NCBI RefSeq assembly: GCF_025397915.1
Contig: NZ_JALIDZ010000006.1
Span: 124,001-188,000 of the forward strand
Direction of reading: 5' to 3'
DNA: 64,000 nt
Origin: Microbaculum marinisediminis
GTDB taxonomy: Bacteria; Pseudomonadota; Alphaproteobacteria; Rhizobiales; Tepidamorphaceae
Shown: one piece after another, positions 9,833 through 20,874 of the stretch
Layout: each line of letters opens with the position of its first letter
How positions within the stretch are numbered: the first letter of the stretch is position 1
Made by a program: the position numbers and the translations under genes
The notes under the pieces: generated by a model
What the model saw: only the letters and a program-made list of their open reading frames with translations
Told to the model about the DNA's origin: nothing
Database searches by the model: none

Positions 9833-11167
9833 ATGGCGATGAAACTGCACGACCGACTTTTCGGACTGGCACTGGCCGGGACCGTATTCGCGGCGCCTGC
9901 CGCGGCACTGGCGAACAATGCCGGAAACGGCACGTGGTTCGATTCCCTGTTATCGAAGAGCAACAGCAACACGCGCGTCGCCGTCAGTCAGCAGTCCGAT
10001 CCGTCGCTGCCGACCTTCGACAAGGGCGGCGCGGAGTGGAGCGACCGCTTCGATCCCTCGTCGGATACGCTGAGCTTCACCTTCGACTCGCGGCAGCCGA
10101 CCCTGAGCGCACAGACCGTCGCGAACATCCAGACCGCCATCGACACCTATATGGCAATTGCCGGACGCGGCGGCTGGGGCCAGGTCCCCGGCGGCCAGGT
10201 CCTGCGTGTCGGCCTGTCGCACAAGAACGTCGCGGCGCTGCGCGCGCGTCTGATCGCCTCCGGTGATCTGAATGCCGCCGCCGGCGTGTCGAACACGTTC
10301 GATACCTATGTCGAGGCCGCCGTCCGTCGCTTCCAGGCCCGTCATGGCCTGCTGCCCGACGGCATGGTGCGCGACGAGACGCTGGCCGAGCTGAACGTGC
10401 CGGTCGACGTCCGCATCACCCAGCTCCGCACCAATCTCGTGCGGGTCCAGGCGATGTCGGCCGATCTCGGCGACCGCTACGTCATGGTCAACATCCCCGC
10501 CGCCGAAGTGGAAGCGGTGGAGAACGGCACTGTCGCCTCGCGCCACACCGCCGTCGTCGGCCGCAAGGATCGTCAGTCCCCGATCCTGACCAAGAAAGTC
10601 CTCTACGTGAGCTTCAATCCTTACTGGACGGTGCCCAAGAGCATCATCCGCAAGGACATCATCCCGAAGATGCGGGAGGATCCCGACTATCTGACCCGCT
10701 ACAAGATCCGCATTCTCAACGGCAAGGGCGACGAGCTCGACCCCTCGCAGGTGGATTGGAACACCAACGAGGCCGTCGACTACATGCTCAAGCAGGATCC
10801 GGGCGACCAGAACTCGCTGGGCTCGATCCGCATCAATTTCCCCAACCAGCACGCGGTCTACCTGCACGATACCCCGCAGCAGACCCTGTTCGGCCAGAAC
10901 GCCCGCTTCCATTCATCAGGCTGCGTGCGCGTCCAGAACGTCCGTCAGCTCGTCGACTGGCTGTTGCAGCCCAACGGCGACTGGTCGCGCACCAAGATCG
11001 ACGCGGTGGTGCGCTCGGGCGAACGCATCGACGTCAGCCTGAGAAAGGCGACGCCGATCTATTTCGCCTACATCACCGCCTGGGCCACGTCCGATGGCGT
11101 CGTGCATTTCCGTCCCGACATCTACGACCAGGACGGTCCTGGCGCGCCGCTGGCGTCCGATATCTGA
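9833..11167 (+). CDS. ldtP: Periplasmic L,D-transpeptidase with peptidoglycan-binding domain
   Basis: Makes or remodels 3-3 peptidoglycan crosslinks (or attaches proteins to peptidoglycan) in the periplasm. The 444-residue product starts with a signal peptide, MAMKLHDRLFGLALAGTV then a cleavage region near APAAALA. A PG_binding_1 helix bundle lies near 155-185 (AAVRRFQARHGLLPDG), and the C-terminal YkuD domain ends with HSSGCVRV, placing the catalytic cysteine at C364. The ATG at 9833 is preferred over the frame start at 9785 because it puts the basic n-region at the N-terminus; ATG 9839 is also possible. It pairs with ldtR upstream and overlaps the next small gene by 1 nt. Confidence 0.92.
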   Translation: MAMKLHDRLFGLALAGTVFAAPAAALANNAGNGTWFDSLLSKSNSNTRVAVSQQSDPSLPTFDKGGAEWSDRFDPSSDTLSFTFDSRQPTLSAQTVANIQTAIDTYMAIAGRGGWGQVPGGQVLRVGLSHKNVAALRARLIASGDLNAAAGVSNTFDTYVEAAVRRFQARHGLLPDGMVRDETLAELNVPVDVRITQLRTNLVRVQAMSADLGDRYVMVNIPAAEVEAVENGTVASRHTAVVGRKDRQSPILTKKVLYVSFNPYWTVPKSIIRKDIIPKMREDPDYLTRYKIRILNGKGDELDPSQVDWNTNEAVDYMLKQDPGDQNSLGSIRINFPNQHAVYLHDTPQQTLFGQNARFHSSGCVRVQNVRQLVDWLLQPNGDWSRTKIDAVVRSGERIDVSLRKATPIYFAYITAWATSDGVVHFRPDIYDQDGPGAPLASDI

Positions 11168-11457
11168 TGGCCGTTCGCCGCGGAGGCGCCGGCACGCCGG
11201 CGCGCCGTGGGTCCGCCGCCCCGGAAAGGGGCGAGATCTACCTCGAATACAGCCTTTTGAGCGGCCAGATGCGCGTGGCCGCGATCGATGCGGAAACGGG
11301 CGTCGAGGTCGTTGTTTTCGGTCCCGCCAATGTCTCGCAGGACGACATCGGCCAGTTGGCCGTGCGGAAGTTGAAGCGGCGTCTTGCCGCATCGGCGGAC
11401 GACGGCACCAGCCGTCCCGATCCGACCGGGAAACCCGACGGTTCCCGATACGCTTAG
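11167..11457 (+). CDS. Small conserved protein (DUF6898-like) between ldtP and glyA
   Basis: 96-residue protein that starts at an ATG sharing its A with the ldtP stop (TGATG), implying coupled translation. The middle part is a compact beta-rich segment, GEIYLEYSLLSGQMRVAAID to VVVFGPANVSQDDIGQLAVRKLKRRL (about 22-75). The Arg/Gly-rich head and Ser/Asp/Pro tail look disordered. The core resembles a short alphaproteobacterial family next to glyA that I recall as DUF6898; this needs a search. No catalytic motif is seen and no function is assigned. Confidence 0.75.
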   Translation: MAVRRGGAGTPARRGSAAPERGEIYLEYSLLSGQMRVAAIDAETGVEVVVFGPANVSQDDIGQLAVRKLKRRLAASADDGTSRPDPTGKPDGSRYA

Positions 11458-11630
11458 CCTGAACGCCTGTCTGGTTCGCGACGCTTCGCGGACCGGTTCC
11501 GCTGTCTCCCTGCGCCGCATCCTCGGTTGGCCGTCCCTACAAGCTGTGGTATTGCGCAGGCGAGATCGCCGGCCGATCTAGTCGCGGCCGGCGACGTTCC
11601 TCTCACCCTCGAGAACCGGGAATTCTGCCA

Positions 11631-12944
11631 ATGTCGGTGAACCAGCCGTCCGATTTCACGTCCGCGAGCCGCGCTTTCTTTGGCGCCGGCGTTGCCGATG
11701 CCGACCCCGAACTGGCCGAGGCGATTCGCGGCGAACTCGGTCGTCAGCGCGACGAAATCGAGCTGATTGCATCCGAGAACATCGTTTCGCGCGCCGTTCT
11801 CGAGGCTCAGGGCTCGGTTCTCACCAACAAATACGCCGAGGGCTATCCCGGCCGGCGCTACTACGGCGGCTGCCAGTTTGTCGACGTCGCCGAAAACCTC
11901 GCGATCGACCGCGCCAAGCGCCTGTTCGGCTGCGCGTTCGCCAACGTTCAGCCGCACTCGGGCTCGCAGGCCAACCAGGCCGTGTTCATGGCGCTCGCCA
12001 AGCCGGGCGACACCATTCTGGGGCTCAGCCTCTCGGCGGGCGGACACCTGACCCACGGATCGCCGGTCAACGTGTCTGGCAAGTGGTTCAATGCCGTTCA
12101 TTACACGGTGCGCCGCGACGACCAGCAGGTCGACATGGACGAGGTCGCGCGCCTGGCCGAGGAGCACAAGCCGAAGATCATCATCGCCGGCGGCTCGGCC
12201 TATCCGCGCATCTTCGATTTCGCGAAGTTCCGGCAGATCGCGGACGCGGTTGGCGCCCATCTGATGGTCGACATGGCCCATTTCGCCGGGCTCGTCGCCG
12301 CGGGCGTGCATCCCAGCCCGTTCCCCCACGCCCACGTGGTCACCACCACCACCCACAAGACCCTTCGCGGGCCGCGCGGCGGCATGGTGCTGACCAACGA
12401 CCAGGACATCGCCAAGAAGGTGAATTCGGCCGTGTTCCCGGGCCTGCAGGGCGGGCCGCTGATGCACGTGATCGCCGCCAAGGCCGTTGCATTCGGCGAG
12501 GCACTGAAGCCCGAGTTCAAGGTCTATGCGCAGAATGTCGTCGACAACGCCAAGGCGCTTGCCGATCACCTGAAGGGGGCGGGCCTCGACATCGTGTCCG
12601 GGGGCACCGACACCCATCTGATGCTGGTCGATTTGCGCCCCAAGGGCCTGACCGGCAAGGTCGCCGAGGAATCCCTCGGCCGCGCGCACATCACCTGCAA
12701 CAAGAACGGCATTCCGTTCGATCCCGAAAAGCCGATGATCACCTCCGGCGTCCGCCTCGGCAGCCCGGCCGGCACCACGCGTGGCTTCGGTGTTGCGGAA
12801 TTCCGCGACATCGGCGCTATGATCGTCGACGTGCTGGAGGGGCTTCGCAAGGCGAATGCCGAAGACGGTAACGCCGCGGTGGAGGAGGCGGTGCGCGCCC
12901 GCGCGCTCGACCTGTGCCGGCGGTTCCCGATCTACGAAGACTGA
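11631..12944 (+). CDS. glyA: Serine hydroxymethyltransferase
   Basis: PLP enzyme interconverting serine plus tetrahydrofolate with glycine plus 5,10-methylene-THF; the main source of one-carbon units. The 437-residue length is standard. Motifs are [14 protein letters not shown] near 45-58, [13 protein letters not shown] near 70-82, and the PLP lysine K243 in [14 protein letters not shown]. It is preceded by a 173-bp gap with no recognisable riboswitch and is followed after 33 bp by nrdR, an arrangement common in alphaproteobacteria. Confidence 0.97.
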   Translation: MSVNQPSDFTSASRAFFGAGVADADPELAEAIRGELGRQRDEIELIASENIVSRAVLEAQGSVLTNKYAEGYPGRRYYGGCQFVDVAENLAIDRAKRLFGCAFANVQPHSGSQANQAVFMALAKPGDTILGLSLSAGGHLTHGSPVNVSGKWFNAVHYTVRRDDQQVDMDEVARLAEEHKPKIIIAGGSAYPRIFDFAKFRQIADAVGAHLMVDMAHFAGLVAAGVHPSPFPHAHVVTTTTHKTLRGPRGGMVLTNDQDIAKKVNSAVFPGLQGGPLMHVIAAKAVAFGEALKPEFKVYAQNVVDNAKALADHLKGAGLDIVSGGTDTHLMLVDLRPKGLTGKVAEESLGRAHITCNKNGIPFDPEKPMITSGVRLGSPAGTTRGFGVAEFRDIGAMIVDVLEGLRKANAEDGNAAVEEAVRARALDLCRRFPIYED

Positions 12945-12977
12945 CCGCACGGGCCAACGGAAGGGCGGAGGACAGGA

Positions 12978-13460
12978 ATGCGCTGTCCCTATTGCGGAAG
13001 CCTGGCGACGCAGGTGAAGGATTCGCGGCCGACGGAGGACTCGGCCGCGATCCGTCGCCGTCGCGTCTGTCCCGATTGCGGCGGCCGCTTCACCACGTTC
13101 GAACGGGTGCAGCTGCGTGAGTTGACGGTGCTCAAGAAGACGGGCCGCCGGGTTCCCTTCGATCGCGACAAGCTGGTCCGGTCTGTACAGGTGGCCTTGC
13201 GCAAGCGCCCGGTCGAGGAAGAGCGGATAGAGCGGCTGGTCAGCGGCATCGTCCGCCGGCTGGAAAGCCAGGGCGAGAGCGAGATTTCGTCCGACACGAT
13301 CGGCAAGCTGGTCATGGAGGGCCTGCGCTCGCTCGACGACGTCGCCTATGTCCGGTTCGCGTCCGTCTACAGGAACTTCAGGGAAGCCAAGGATTTCGAG
13401 GAGTTTGTCGATGCGCTGTCCGGGCATGGCGGCGATATGGAGGACGACTCCGCGGTGTGA
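12978..13460 (+). CDS. nrdR: Transcriptional repressor NrdR
   Basis: 160-residue nucleotide-sensing repressor of ribonucleotide reductase genes. The N-terminal zinc ribbon has its four cysteines in MRCPYCGS and [12 protein letters not shown] (within residues 3-40). The ATP-cone domain follows at about 49-139, starting [22 protein letters not shown]-like GGAGGACAGG precedes the ATG. No nrd genes are in the window, so its targets lie elsewhere. ribD starts 18 bp downstream, and this linkage to riboflavin genes is typical. Confidence 0.96.
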   Translation: MRCPYCGSLATQVKDSRPTEDSAAIRRRRVCPDCGGRFTTFERVQLRELTVLKKTGRRVPFDRDKLVRSVQVALRKRPVEEERIERLVSGIVRRLESQGESEISSDTIGKLVMEGLRSLDDVAYVRFASVYRNFREAKDFEEFVDALSGHGGDMEDDSAV

Positions 13461-13478
13461 TGCCCGCGGGAAATCCCG

Positions 13479-14582
13479 ATGGTCGAATACTCTTCCGATC
13501 TCGACGCGCGCCTGATGGCCGCCGCGATAAGGCTGGGCGCCCGTGAACTGGGGCGCACCTGGCCCAATCCGGCGGTCGGCGCCCTGATCGTACGCCATGA
13601 GGCCGCCGGCCCGGTCATCATCGGCCGCGGCTGGACGCGCAAGGGCGGGCGCCCGCACGCCGAGACCGAGGCGCTGGCGCAAGCCGGCGATCGCGCGCGT
13701 GGGGCGACCTGCTATGTCTCGCTCGAGCCCTGTTCCCATCACGGACGTACCTCGCCCTGCAGCGACGCGCTGATCGCGGCGGGGGTGACGCGCGTGGTTT
13801 CGGCGGTCGAGGATCCGGATGCCCGTGTGAGCGGTCACGGCCACGCGGCGCTGCGCGACGCCGGCATCGACGTCGTGGTCGGCATCGGCGCGGACGAAGC
13901 CCGCGCGGTCCATGTCGGTCATTTCACGCGGGTACGCGAGGGCCGGCCCTGGGTCACGCTGAAGCTCGCCGTCAGCCGTGATGGCATGATCGCCGGGCCC
14001 GGCGGTGTGCCGGTCGCCATAACGGGGCCGCGCGCCCGGGCATCGGCCCACATGCTGCGCGCGACGAACGACGCCATCCTGATCGGCATTCGTACGGCGC
14101 TCGCCGACGACCCGGCGCTGACCTGCCGGCTGCCGGGAATGCAGGACCGGTCGCCCGTGCGGATCGTGCTGGATACCGATCTGCGCTTGCCGGTGACGGC
14201 GAAAATGCTCGACGAGGCCGGAGGAACACCGGTCTGGCTGATGTCGCGCGAGACAGCCGACCCGGCCCGAAGGGCGGGGCTCGAGCGGCGTGGCGCGGTC
14301 TTGCTGCCGTCGGACGGCGGCATCGGCGCCGCGTTGGACGTGTTGGCGGAGCACGGCATCACCCGTGTACTCGTCGAGGGTGGCGCGACGGTGGCCACGA
14401 GCCTTGCGGACGCCGGCATGATCGACGAGGCCGTGATCTACGACGGAGCGGTCGACATCGGAGCGAATGGGGTGCCGGCCGGACCGGCCCTTGCCGCGAT
14501 CCGCGCGAACGGGGCATACAGGCCCGTCGACCGGGTGTCGCTCGGCGACGACGTGATGTCGACCTACATACGGACGGGTTAG
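13479..14582 (+). CDS. ribD: Bifunctional riboflavin deaminase/reductase RibD
   Basis: Catalyses steps 2 and 3 of riboflavin synthesis: deamination, then NADPH reduction of the pyrimidine intermediate. The N-terminal deaminase domain (1-145) has the zinc site H60-A-E62 (RPHAETEAL) and C85 and C94 in SLEPCSHHGRTSPC. The C-terminal reductase domain (about 155-367) has VTLKLAVSRDG and the NADP-binding segment RVLVEGGATVATSL. The 367-residue length is normal. It is first in the ribD-ribE-ribH run, tightly spaced with the next gene. No FMN riboswitch was recognised upstream. Confidence 0.96.
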   Translation: MVEYSSDLDARLMAAAIRLGARELGRTWPNPAVGALIVRHEAAGPVIIGRGWTRKGGRPHAETEALAQAGDRARGATCYVSLEPCSHHGRTSPCSDALIAAGVTRVVSAVEDPDARVSGHGHAALRDAGIDVVVGIGADEARAVHVGHFTRVREGRPWVTLKLAVSRDGMIAGPGGVPVAITGPRARASAHMLRATNDAILIGIRTALADDPALTCRLPGMQDRSPVRIVLDTDLRLPVTAKMLDEAGGTPVWLMSRETADPARRAGLERRGAVLLPSDGGIGAALDVLAEHGITRVLVEGGATVATSLADAGMIDEAVIYDGAVDIGANGVPAGPALAAIRANGAYRPVDRVSLGDDVMSTYIRTG

Positions 14583-14590
14583 GAGCGCGG

Positions 14591-15202
14591 ATGTTCACGG
14601 GTATCGTGACCGATAGGGGCGAGGTGGTTTCGCGGCAGGACGACGACGGCGTCAGCCGGTTTGCCATTCGCTGTTCCTACCCCGCCGACTCGATCGCGCT
14701 CGGCGCTTCGATCGCGTGCGGCGGACCGTGCCTGACCGTGACCTCGGTGGCGACCGAGGCGGACGGATGGACCGTCTTTACCGTCGACGTGACGGGCGAG
14801 ACGCTGGCGCGCACCACGGTCGGTGGCTGGAAGCCGGGAACGCGCATCAACCTCGAGCGCTCGCTCAGGCAGGGCGACGAGCTCGGCGGCCACATCGTCA
14901 CCGGCCATATCGACGGCGTCGCGCCGATCATCGGCCGTGAGGCCGACGGGGAGGCGACCCGTTTCACCTTCGAGGCGCCCGCGCCGCTGCATCGGTTCAT
15001 CGCCGAGAAGGGCTCGGTCTGCCTCGACGGAACATCGCTCACCGTCAACGGCGTCGAGCAAAATCGCTTCTGGGTGACGCTCATTCCACATACGCTGCAA
15101 GTTACGACATGGGGCGAACGCGGCATCGGCGACAAGGTCAACCTGGAGGTTGACCTGATGGCGCGCTATGTCGCCCGGCTCAAGGAAACGGAAGACAAAT
15201 GA
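14591..15202 (+). CDS. ribE: Riboflavin synthase alpha chain
   Basis: Dismutates two 6,7-dimethyl-8-ribityllumazine molecules into riboflavin and the pyrimidine precursor. The 203-residue product begins with the invariant MFTGIV. It consists of two tandem lumazine-binding beta barrels: residues 1-95 (ending GETLARTTVGGWKPG) and about 96-195 (GGHIVTGHIDGVAPI, then the matching TVNGVEQNRFWVTLIPHTL). It lies 8 bp after ribD and overlaps ribH by 4 nt (ATGA). Some databases name this gene ribC or ribE; the function is the same. Confidence 0.96.
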   Translation: MFTGIVTDRGEVVSRQDDDGVSRFAIRCSYPADSIALGASIACGGPCLTVTSVATEADGWTVFTVDVTGETLARTTVGGWKPGTRINLERSLRQGDELGGHIVTGHIDGVAPIIGREADGEATRFTFEAPAPLHRFIAEKGSVCLDGTSLTVNGVEQNRFWVTLIPHTLQVTTWGERGIGDKVNLEVDLMARYVARLKETEDK

Positions 15203-15663
15203 CCAACGACGGACCGCGCATCCTCATCATCGAGGCGGTGTTCTATCCCGATATCGCCGAGAGCCTGCGCACGGGCGCAATGGCTGCCCTGGAAGAGGCG
15301 GATGCGCGCGTCGAGCGCATCTGGGTGCCGGGTGTGCTGGAGATCCCCGCGGCGCTGGCGATGGCCGTCGAGGCTGGCAAGCGCTTCGAGCCCGCGGCCT
15401 ATGACGGCTTTGTGCTTCTCGGCTGCGTCATCCGCGGCGAGACGAGCCACTACGATATCGTGGCGAACGATTCCGCCCGCGCGGTGATGGATCTCGCGGT
15501 CGGGCACCGGCTCGCCCTGGGCAACGGTATCCTGACGGTCGAGAATGCCCAGCAGGCCCATGCGCGTGCCGCGATCGACGGTCGCGACAAGGGCGGCTTC
15601 GCCGCGCGCGCCGCGCTGGCCATGATCGGCGTCCGCCGCAGCCTACAGGGTGACAACCGGTGA
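15199..15663 (+). CDS. ribH: 6,7-dimethyl-8-ribityllumazine synthase
   Basis: Condenses the RibD/phosphatase product with dihydroxybutanone phosphate to give the lumazine used by RibE. The 154-residue product has the family core [12 protein letters not shown] (45-56) and [17 protein letters not shown] (75-91), with catalytic H84 in the TSHYD segment. It overlaps ribE by 4 nt and nusB by 4 nt (GTGA), so ribE-ribH-nusB are very probably translated from one message. Only one ribH copy is visible; some rhizobia carry a second one elsewhere. Confidence 0.96.
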   Translation: MTNDGPRILIIEAVFYPDIAESLRTGAMAALEEADARVERIWVPGVLEIPAALAMAVEAGKRFEPAAYDGFVLLGCVIRGETSHYDIVANDSARAVMDLAVGHRLALGNGILTVENAQQAHARAAIDGRDKGGFAARAALAMIGVRRSLQGDNR

Positions 15664-16157
15664 ATACCGCGCGCGTCGAACGACCGGTCTCCAAGGCCAA
15701 CAAACGAGGCGCCGCCCGTCTCGCCGCCGTTCAGGCCCTCTACCAGATGGATGTCGCAAGCTCCGGCCTCGAAGCGACGCTGGCCGAATTCGAGGCCCAT
15801 CGGCTCGGCGGCGAAATCGAGGGCGACAAGCTGATCGGCGCCGACGTGAAGTTCTTCCGCGATCTCGTCTCGGGCGTCGTCAAGCTCCAGCGGCGCATCG
15901 ACACCGACGTCAACACGCATCTCGAGAAGGGATGGCCGCTGAAGCGCGTCGACCTGACGTTGCGCGCCGTGCTGCGCGCCGGCGCCTATGAGCTGATCGA
16001 GCGCCGCGACGTGCCGCCGCGTGTGGTCATCAGCGAGTATGTCGACATCGCCAAGGCTTTCTTCGAGGACGGCGACGAGCCCGGCATTGTCAATGCGATC
16101 CTGGATTCCATCGCACGGCGCGAACGGGCGAAGGAGCTCGCCGGAAGCGGGGGCTGA
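15660..16157 (+). CDS. nusB: Transcription antitermination factor NusB
   Basis: 165-residue all-helical RNA-binding protein that, with NusE/S10, binds boxA RNA and supports rRNA antitermination. Recognisable parts are [19 protein letters not shown] (18-36), the central [25 protein letters not shown] and the C-terminal [17 protein letters not shown] with [15 protein letters not shown]. The start is GTG at 15660, within the ribH stop; the next in-frame methionine lies inside the first helix. It overlaps thiL by 1 nt. The ribH-nusB-thiL order is common in bacteria. Confidence 0.95.
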   Translation: MNTARVERPVSKANKRGAARLAAVQALYQMDVASSGLEATLAEFEAHRLGGEIEGDKLIGADVKFFRDLVSGVVKLQRRIDTDVNTHLEKGWPLKRVDLTLRAVLRAGAYELIERRDVPPRVVISEYVDIAKAFFEDGDEPGIVNAILDSIARRERAKELAGSGG

Positions 16158-17176
16158 TGAGCGGTCCCGGTGCGCCGGAAGGCGACGAACACGGCCTGAT
16201 CGCGCGCTACTTTCGCCCCTTGGCGACGGCGCCAGGCGCCTTTCAGCTGCTCGATGACGCCGCCGCGTTCTCGCCGCCTCCGGGAACCGATCTCGTCCTG
16301 ACCAAGGACGGCATCGCCGAAGGCCACCACTTTCTGAGTGGCGAGGCCGCCGGCGTGGTCGCCCGCAAGGCGCTCAGGGTCAACCTCTCCGATCTCGCCG
16401 CCAAGGGCGCGACGCCGGACGGCTATCTGGTGCTGCTCGGGCTCGGTCCCGACTGGACGGAAGACTGGGTGCGGGACTTCGCCGAAGGGCTCGCCGCAGA
16501 CCAAGAGGAATACGGGATTTCCGTCTATGGCGGCGACACGATCCGCGCCGACACGCTTCTCGTCTCGATAACCGCCTTCGGCAGCGTCGAAAAGGGCGGC
16601 ATGGTGCGCCGTGCCGGCGCGAGGCCCGGCGACCGCGTCTATGTCTCCGGCACCATCGGCGACGGGGCATTGGGGCTCCTGGTCGCCACGGACGATCCGA
16701 GGATCTCCGGCCTGGACGACGACAAACGGGCCTTCCTGCGCGCGCGCTATCGCCTGCCGCAGCCGCGCGTCGTCCTGGCGCCGGCCGTGGCCCGGTTCGC
16801 GACGGCGGCCCTGGACGTGTCCGACGGCCTTGTTGGCGACCTCGACAAACTGTGCGCCGTTTCCCGCGTCTCCGCGCGTATTCAGGCGGGAACCGTCCCG
16901 CTGTCCGTAGCGGCGGCCGCGGCGGTCCAAGACAATCCGGCGCTCCTGGCGCTGTGCCTGACCGGCGGCGACGATTACGAGATCCTCTGCATGGTTTCCC
17001 CGGATAACGCCGCCGCATTCGAGGCGGCGGCGGCCGAGGCGGGAGTTCCCGTCCGGAATATCGGAGAAGTCGTCGAAGGCGGAGAGCGCCCCGTCTTCCT
17101 GGATACCGAAGGCGCGCCGATGCAATTCGGCCATCGCGCCTTCAGCCATGTCGGAGCGACATATTCGGGTCCCTGA
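16157..17176 (+). CDS. thiL: Thiamine-monophosphate kinase
   Basis: ATP-dependent phosphorylation of thiamine monophosphate to thiamine pyrophosphate, the last step of TPP synthesis. The 339-residue product has the PurM/ThiL-type fold with Mg/ATP acidic motifs LLDDAAAFSPP (near 31-41), LTKDGIAEGHHFL, NLSDLAAKGATPDGYL and, later, ALDVSDGLVGDLDKL and TGGDDYEIL. The start ATG shares its A with the nusB stop. It closes the rib-nusB-thiL run; the MFS transporter follows after about 60 bp. TPP made here would serve the split transketolase at 55-57 kb, among others. Confidence 0.95.
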   Translation: MSGPGAPEGDEHGLIARYFRPLATAPGAFQLLDDAAAFSPPPGTDLVLTKDGIAEGHHFLSGEAAGVVARKALRVNLSDLAAKGATPDGYLVLLGLGPDWTEDWVRDFAEGLAADQEEYGISVYGGDTIRADTLLVSITAFGSVEKGGMVRRAGARPGDRVYVSGTIGDGALGLLVATDDPRISGLDDDKRAFLRARYRLPQPRVVLAPAVARFATAALDVSDGLVGDLDKLCAVSRVSARIQAGTVPLSVAAAAAVQDNPALLALCLTGGDDYEILCMVSPDNAAAFEAAAAEAGVPVRNIGEVVEGGERPVFLDTEGAPMQFGHRAFSHVGATYSGP

Positions 17177-17235
17177 ATTGTTGGTTGACGTCTGGGCATC
17201 GGCGTGTCGTTTTGCGTGTCCGATCCGGGGAAGTC

Positions 17236-18453
17236 ATGACCAGCATCTCGATCACGGACCAGTTCGACGATGGTGCGGCGCGGCGCAACGCGCTGGTGCT
17301 GGCCGCCGCGCAGGCGGTCGGAGGCGCCTCCGCGCCGATCGTCGTCGCGATGTCGAGCCTTGCCGGTTTCTACCTGCTTGGCGAAGACAAGTCGCTGGCC
17401 ACGCTTCCGGTCGCCTTCTACATCATCGGCGTGGCGATGGGCTCCATTCCGGCCGCGCATCTGATGCGCATGATCGGCCGCCGTCCGGGCTTTCAGATCG
17501 GCGCGCTCGGCGGCCTGATAGGTGGCGCGACCGCGGCCTACGCCGTCGTTTCCGGTCAGTTCTGGCTCCTGTGCATGGGGACGGCCCTCACCGGAATGGG
17601 CGGCTCGTTCGTCCAGCAATACCGGTTCGCCGCCGCCGATACCGCCAGCGCGGCGTTCCGGCCAAAGGCGATCTCCTGGGTGCTTGCCGGTGGCGTCATC
17701 ACGGGTATCATCGGTCCCCAGATCGTCATCTTCACAAAGGACGCGCTGGCGCCGATCCCCTTCGCCGGCGCCTTCCTGGCGCAGATCGTGCTGGCCTGCG
17801 CGGTGATCGTCATCCTGGGATTCCTGAGGATCCCCAAGCCGATAGTTGCTGAGGCGGCACATGGCGGCCGTCCGATGCGCGTGATCGTCTCGCAGCCGCG
17901 TTTCCTCGTCGCCGTCATCTGCGCGATCGCCAGCTACGGACTGATGAGCATGGTGATGACGGCCACGCCGCTCGCCATGGTCGCCTGCGACCACAGCCAG
18001 ACCGACGCGACGCTTGGCATCCAGTGGCACGTCATCGCCATGTTCGCGCCGAGCTTCTTCACCGGCACGCTGATTGCGCGGTTCGGCCATGAAAGGGTCA
18101 TCGCGGTTGGCCTGTTGCTGCTGGTCGGCTGCGGCATCGTCGCGATCATGGGCATCTCGCTCGCCCATTTCTGGGGGGCGCTGATCCTGCTCGGGGTCGG
18201 CTGGAACTTCGGTTTCATCGGCGCGACCGCGATGCTGACCGAGACCTACGAACCCGAGGAACGCACGCGCGTGCAGGGTCTCAACGATTTCCTGGTCTTC
18301 GGTTTCCAGGCGGTGGCGTCGCTCGCCGCCGGGGCGATCCTCAATGCCTACGGCTGGAACACGCTGAATATCGTGATCTTTCCAGTCGTCGCCCTGTGTT
18401 TCGTCGCGCTGGCCTGGCTTTGGTGGGCCGGTGATCGGCGACCTACCGCATAG
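17236..18453 (+). CDS. MFS transporter
   Basis: 405-residue inner-membrane protein with about 12 hydrophobic segments and the major-facilitator layout. Short basic cytoplasmic loops follow TM2 (HLMRMIGRRPGF, near 76-87) and TM8 (IARFGHERVI), matching the MFS loop signature in both halves. The ATG at 17236 is chosen because GGGGAAG precedes it; the frame extends 17 codons further. It follows thiL with a short gap and may be read from the same message, but no thiamine link is shown by the sequence. The substrate is unknown. Confidence 0.88.
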   Translation: MTSISITDQFDDGAARRNALVLAAAQAVGGASAPIVVAMSSLAGFYLLGEDKSLATLPVAFYIIGVAMGSIPAAHLMRMIGRRPGFQIGALGGLIGGATAAYAVVSGQFWLLCMGTALTGMGGSFVQQYRFAAADTASAAFRPKAISWVLAGGVITGIIGPQIVIFTKDALAPIPFAGAFLAQIVLACAVIVILGFLRIPKPIVAEAAHGGRPMRVIVSQPRFLVAVICAIASYGLMSMVMTATPLAMVACDHSQTDATLGIQWHVIAMFAPSFFTGTLIARFGHERVIAVGLLLLVGCGIVAIMGISLAHFWGALILLGVGWNFGFIGATAMLTETYEPEERTRVQGLNDFLVFGFQAVASLAAGAILNAYGWNTLNIVIFPVVALCFVALAWLWWAGDRRPTA

Positions 18454-18462
18454 TCTGTTTTA

Positions 18463-18494
18463 TAAGACCTTCCGCTTTTGTAAGACCTTCCGCT
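18463..18494. repeat. 14-bp direct repeat upstream of hppA
   Basis: TAAGACCTTCCGCT occurs exactly twice, at 18463-18476 and 18481-18494, with 18 bp between starts (just under two helical turns). It begins 9 bp after the MFS stop and 146 bp before the hppA start. The spacing suits a dimeric activator or repressor bound on nearly one face of the helix, but no regulator is identified. Confidence 0.6.
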
Positions 18495-18522
18495 CGGTTG
18501 CTAAGTCAGCGCTTTTCTGGCA

Positions 18523-18539
18523 ATGGTCGCCGCGACCAT
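18523..18539. promoter_or_regulatory. Inverted repeat upstream of hppA
   Basis: ATGGTCG-CCG-CGACCAT is a perfect 7-3-7 inverted repeat about 100 bp before the hppA ATG. It has no T-run, so it is more likely a protein-binding site or leader hairpin than a terminator. With the direct repeat at 18463-18494, the hppA upstream region holds two unexplained symmetric elements. Confidence 0.45.
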
Positions 18540-18639
18540 AGGTCACGGGGGCGGAGACTTTGTACAGTTCAGACGGCAATTCGGCGAAGCAGCGCGCCCG
18601 TTCATCTTCGAAGACAATCAGTCAAACAGGATTGGGCAT

Positions 18640-20760
<2,121 letters not shown>

Positions 20761-20780
20761 CGGCCCGACACGAAAACGAA

Positions 20781-20815
20781 GCCCCGCGGAGGTTGCCTCC
20801 GCGGGGCTTTTTTTT
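20781..20815 (+). terminator. Intrinsic terminator after hppA
   Basis: A perfect 12-bp stem, GCCCCGCGGAGG (20781-20792) with CCTCCGCGGGGC (20796-20807), has a 3-nt loop and a run of eight T. The convergent bamE gene ends 60 bp further on; the reverse strand lacks a comparable T-run, so it acts mainly for hppA. Confidence 0.93.
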
Positions 20816-20874
20816 ATTTCGCGATCGGGGTCGCGATCGGGTGCGTAGGGGCGAAGGCCCGGCGCCGCCGGACG

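Noticed and set aside
13240-13480. FMN riboswitch ahead of ribD
   Set aside because: The ribD gene follows nrdR by 18 bp, leaving no room for the about 140-nt RFN element; none is seen in nrdR's own leader.
11454-14354. 966-codon minus-strand open frame opposite glyA, nrdR and ribD
   Set aside because: It spans three unmistakable plus-strand genes in one reverse frame; the protein has no recognisable domain and low-complexity composition typical of GC-rich shadow frames.
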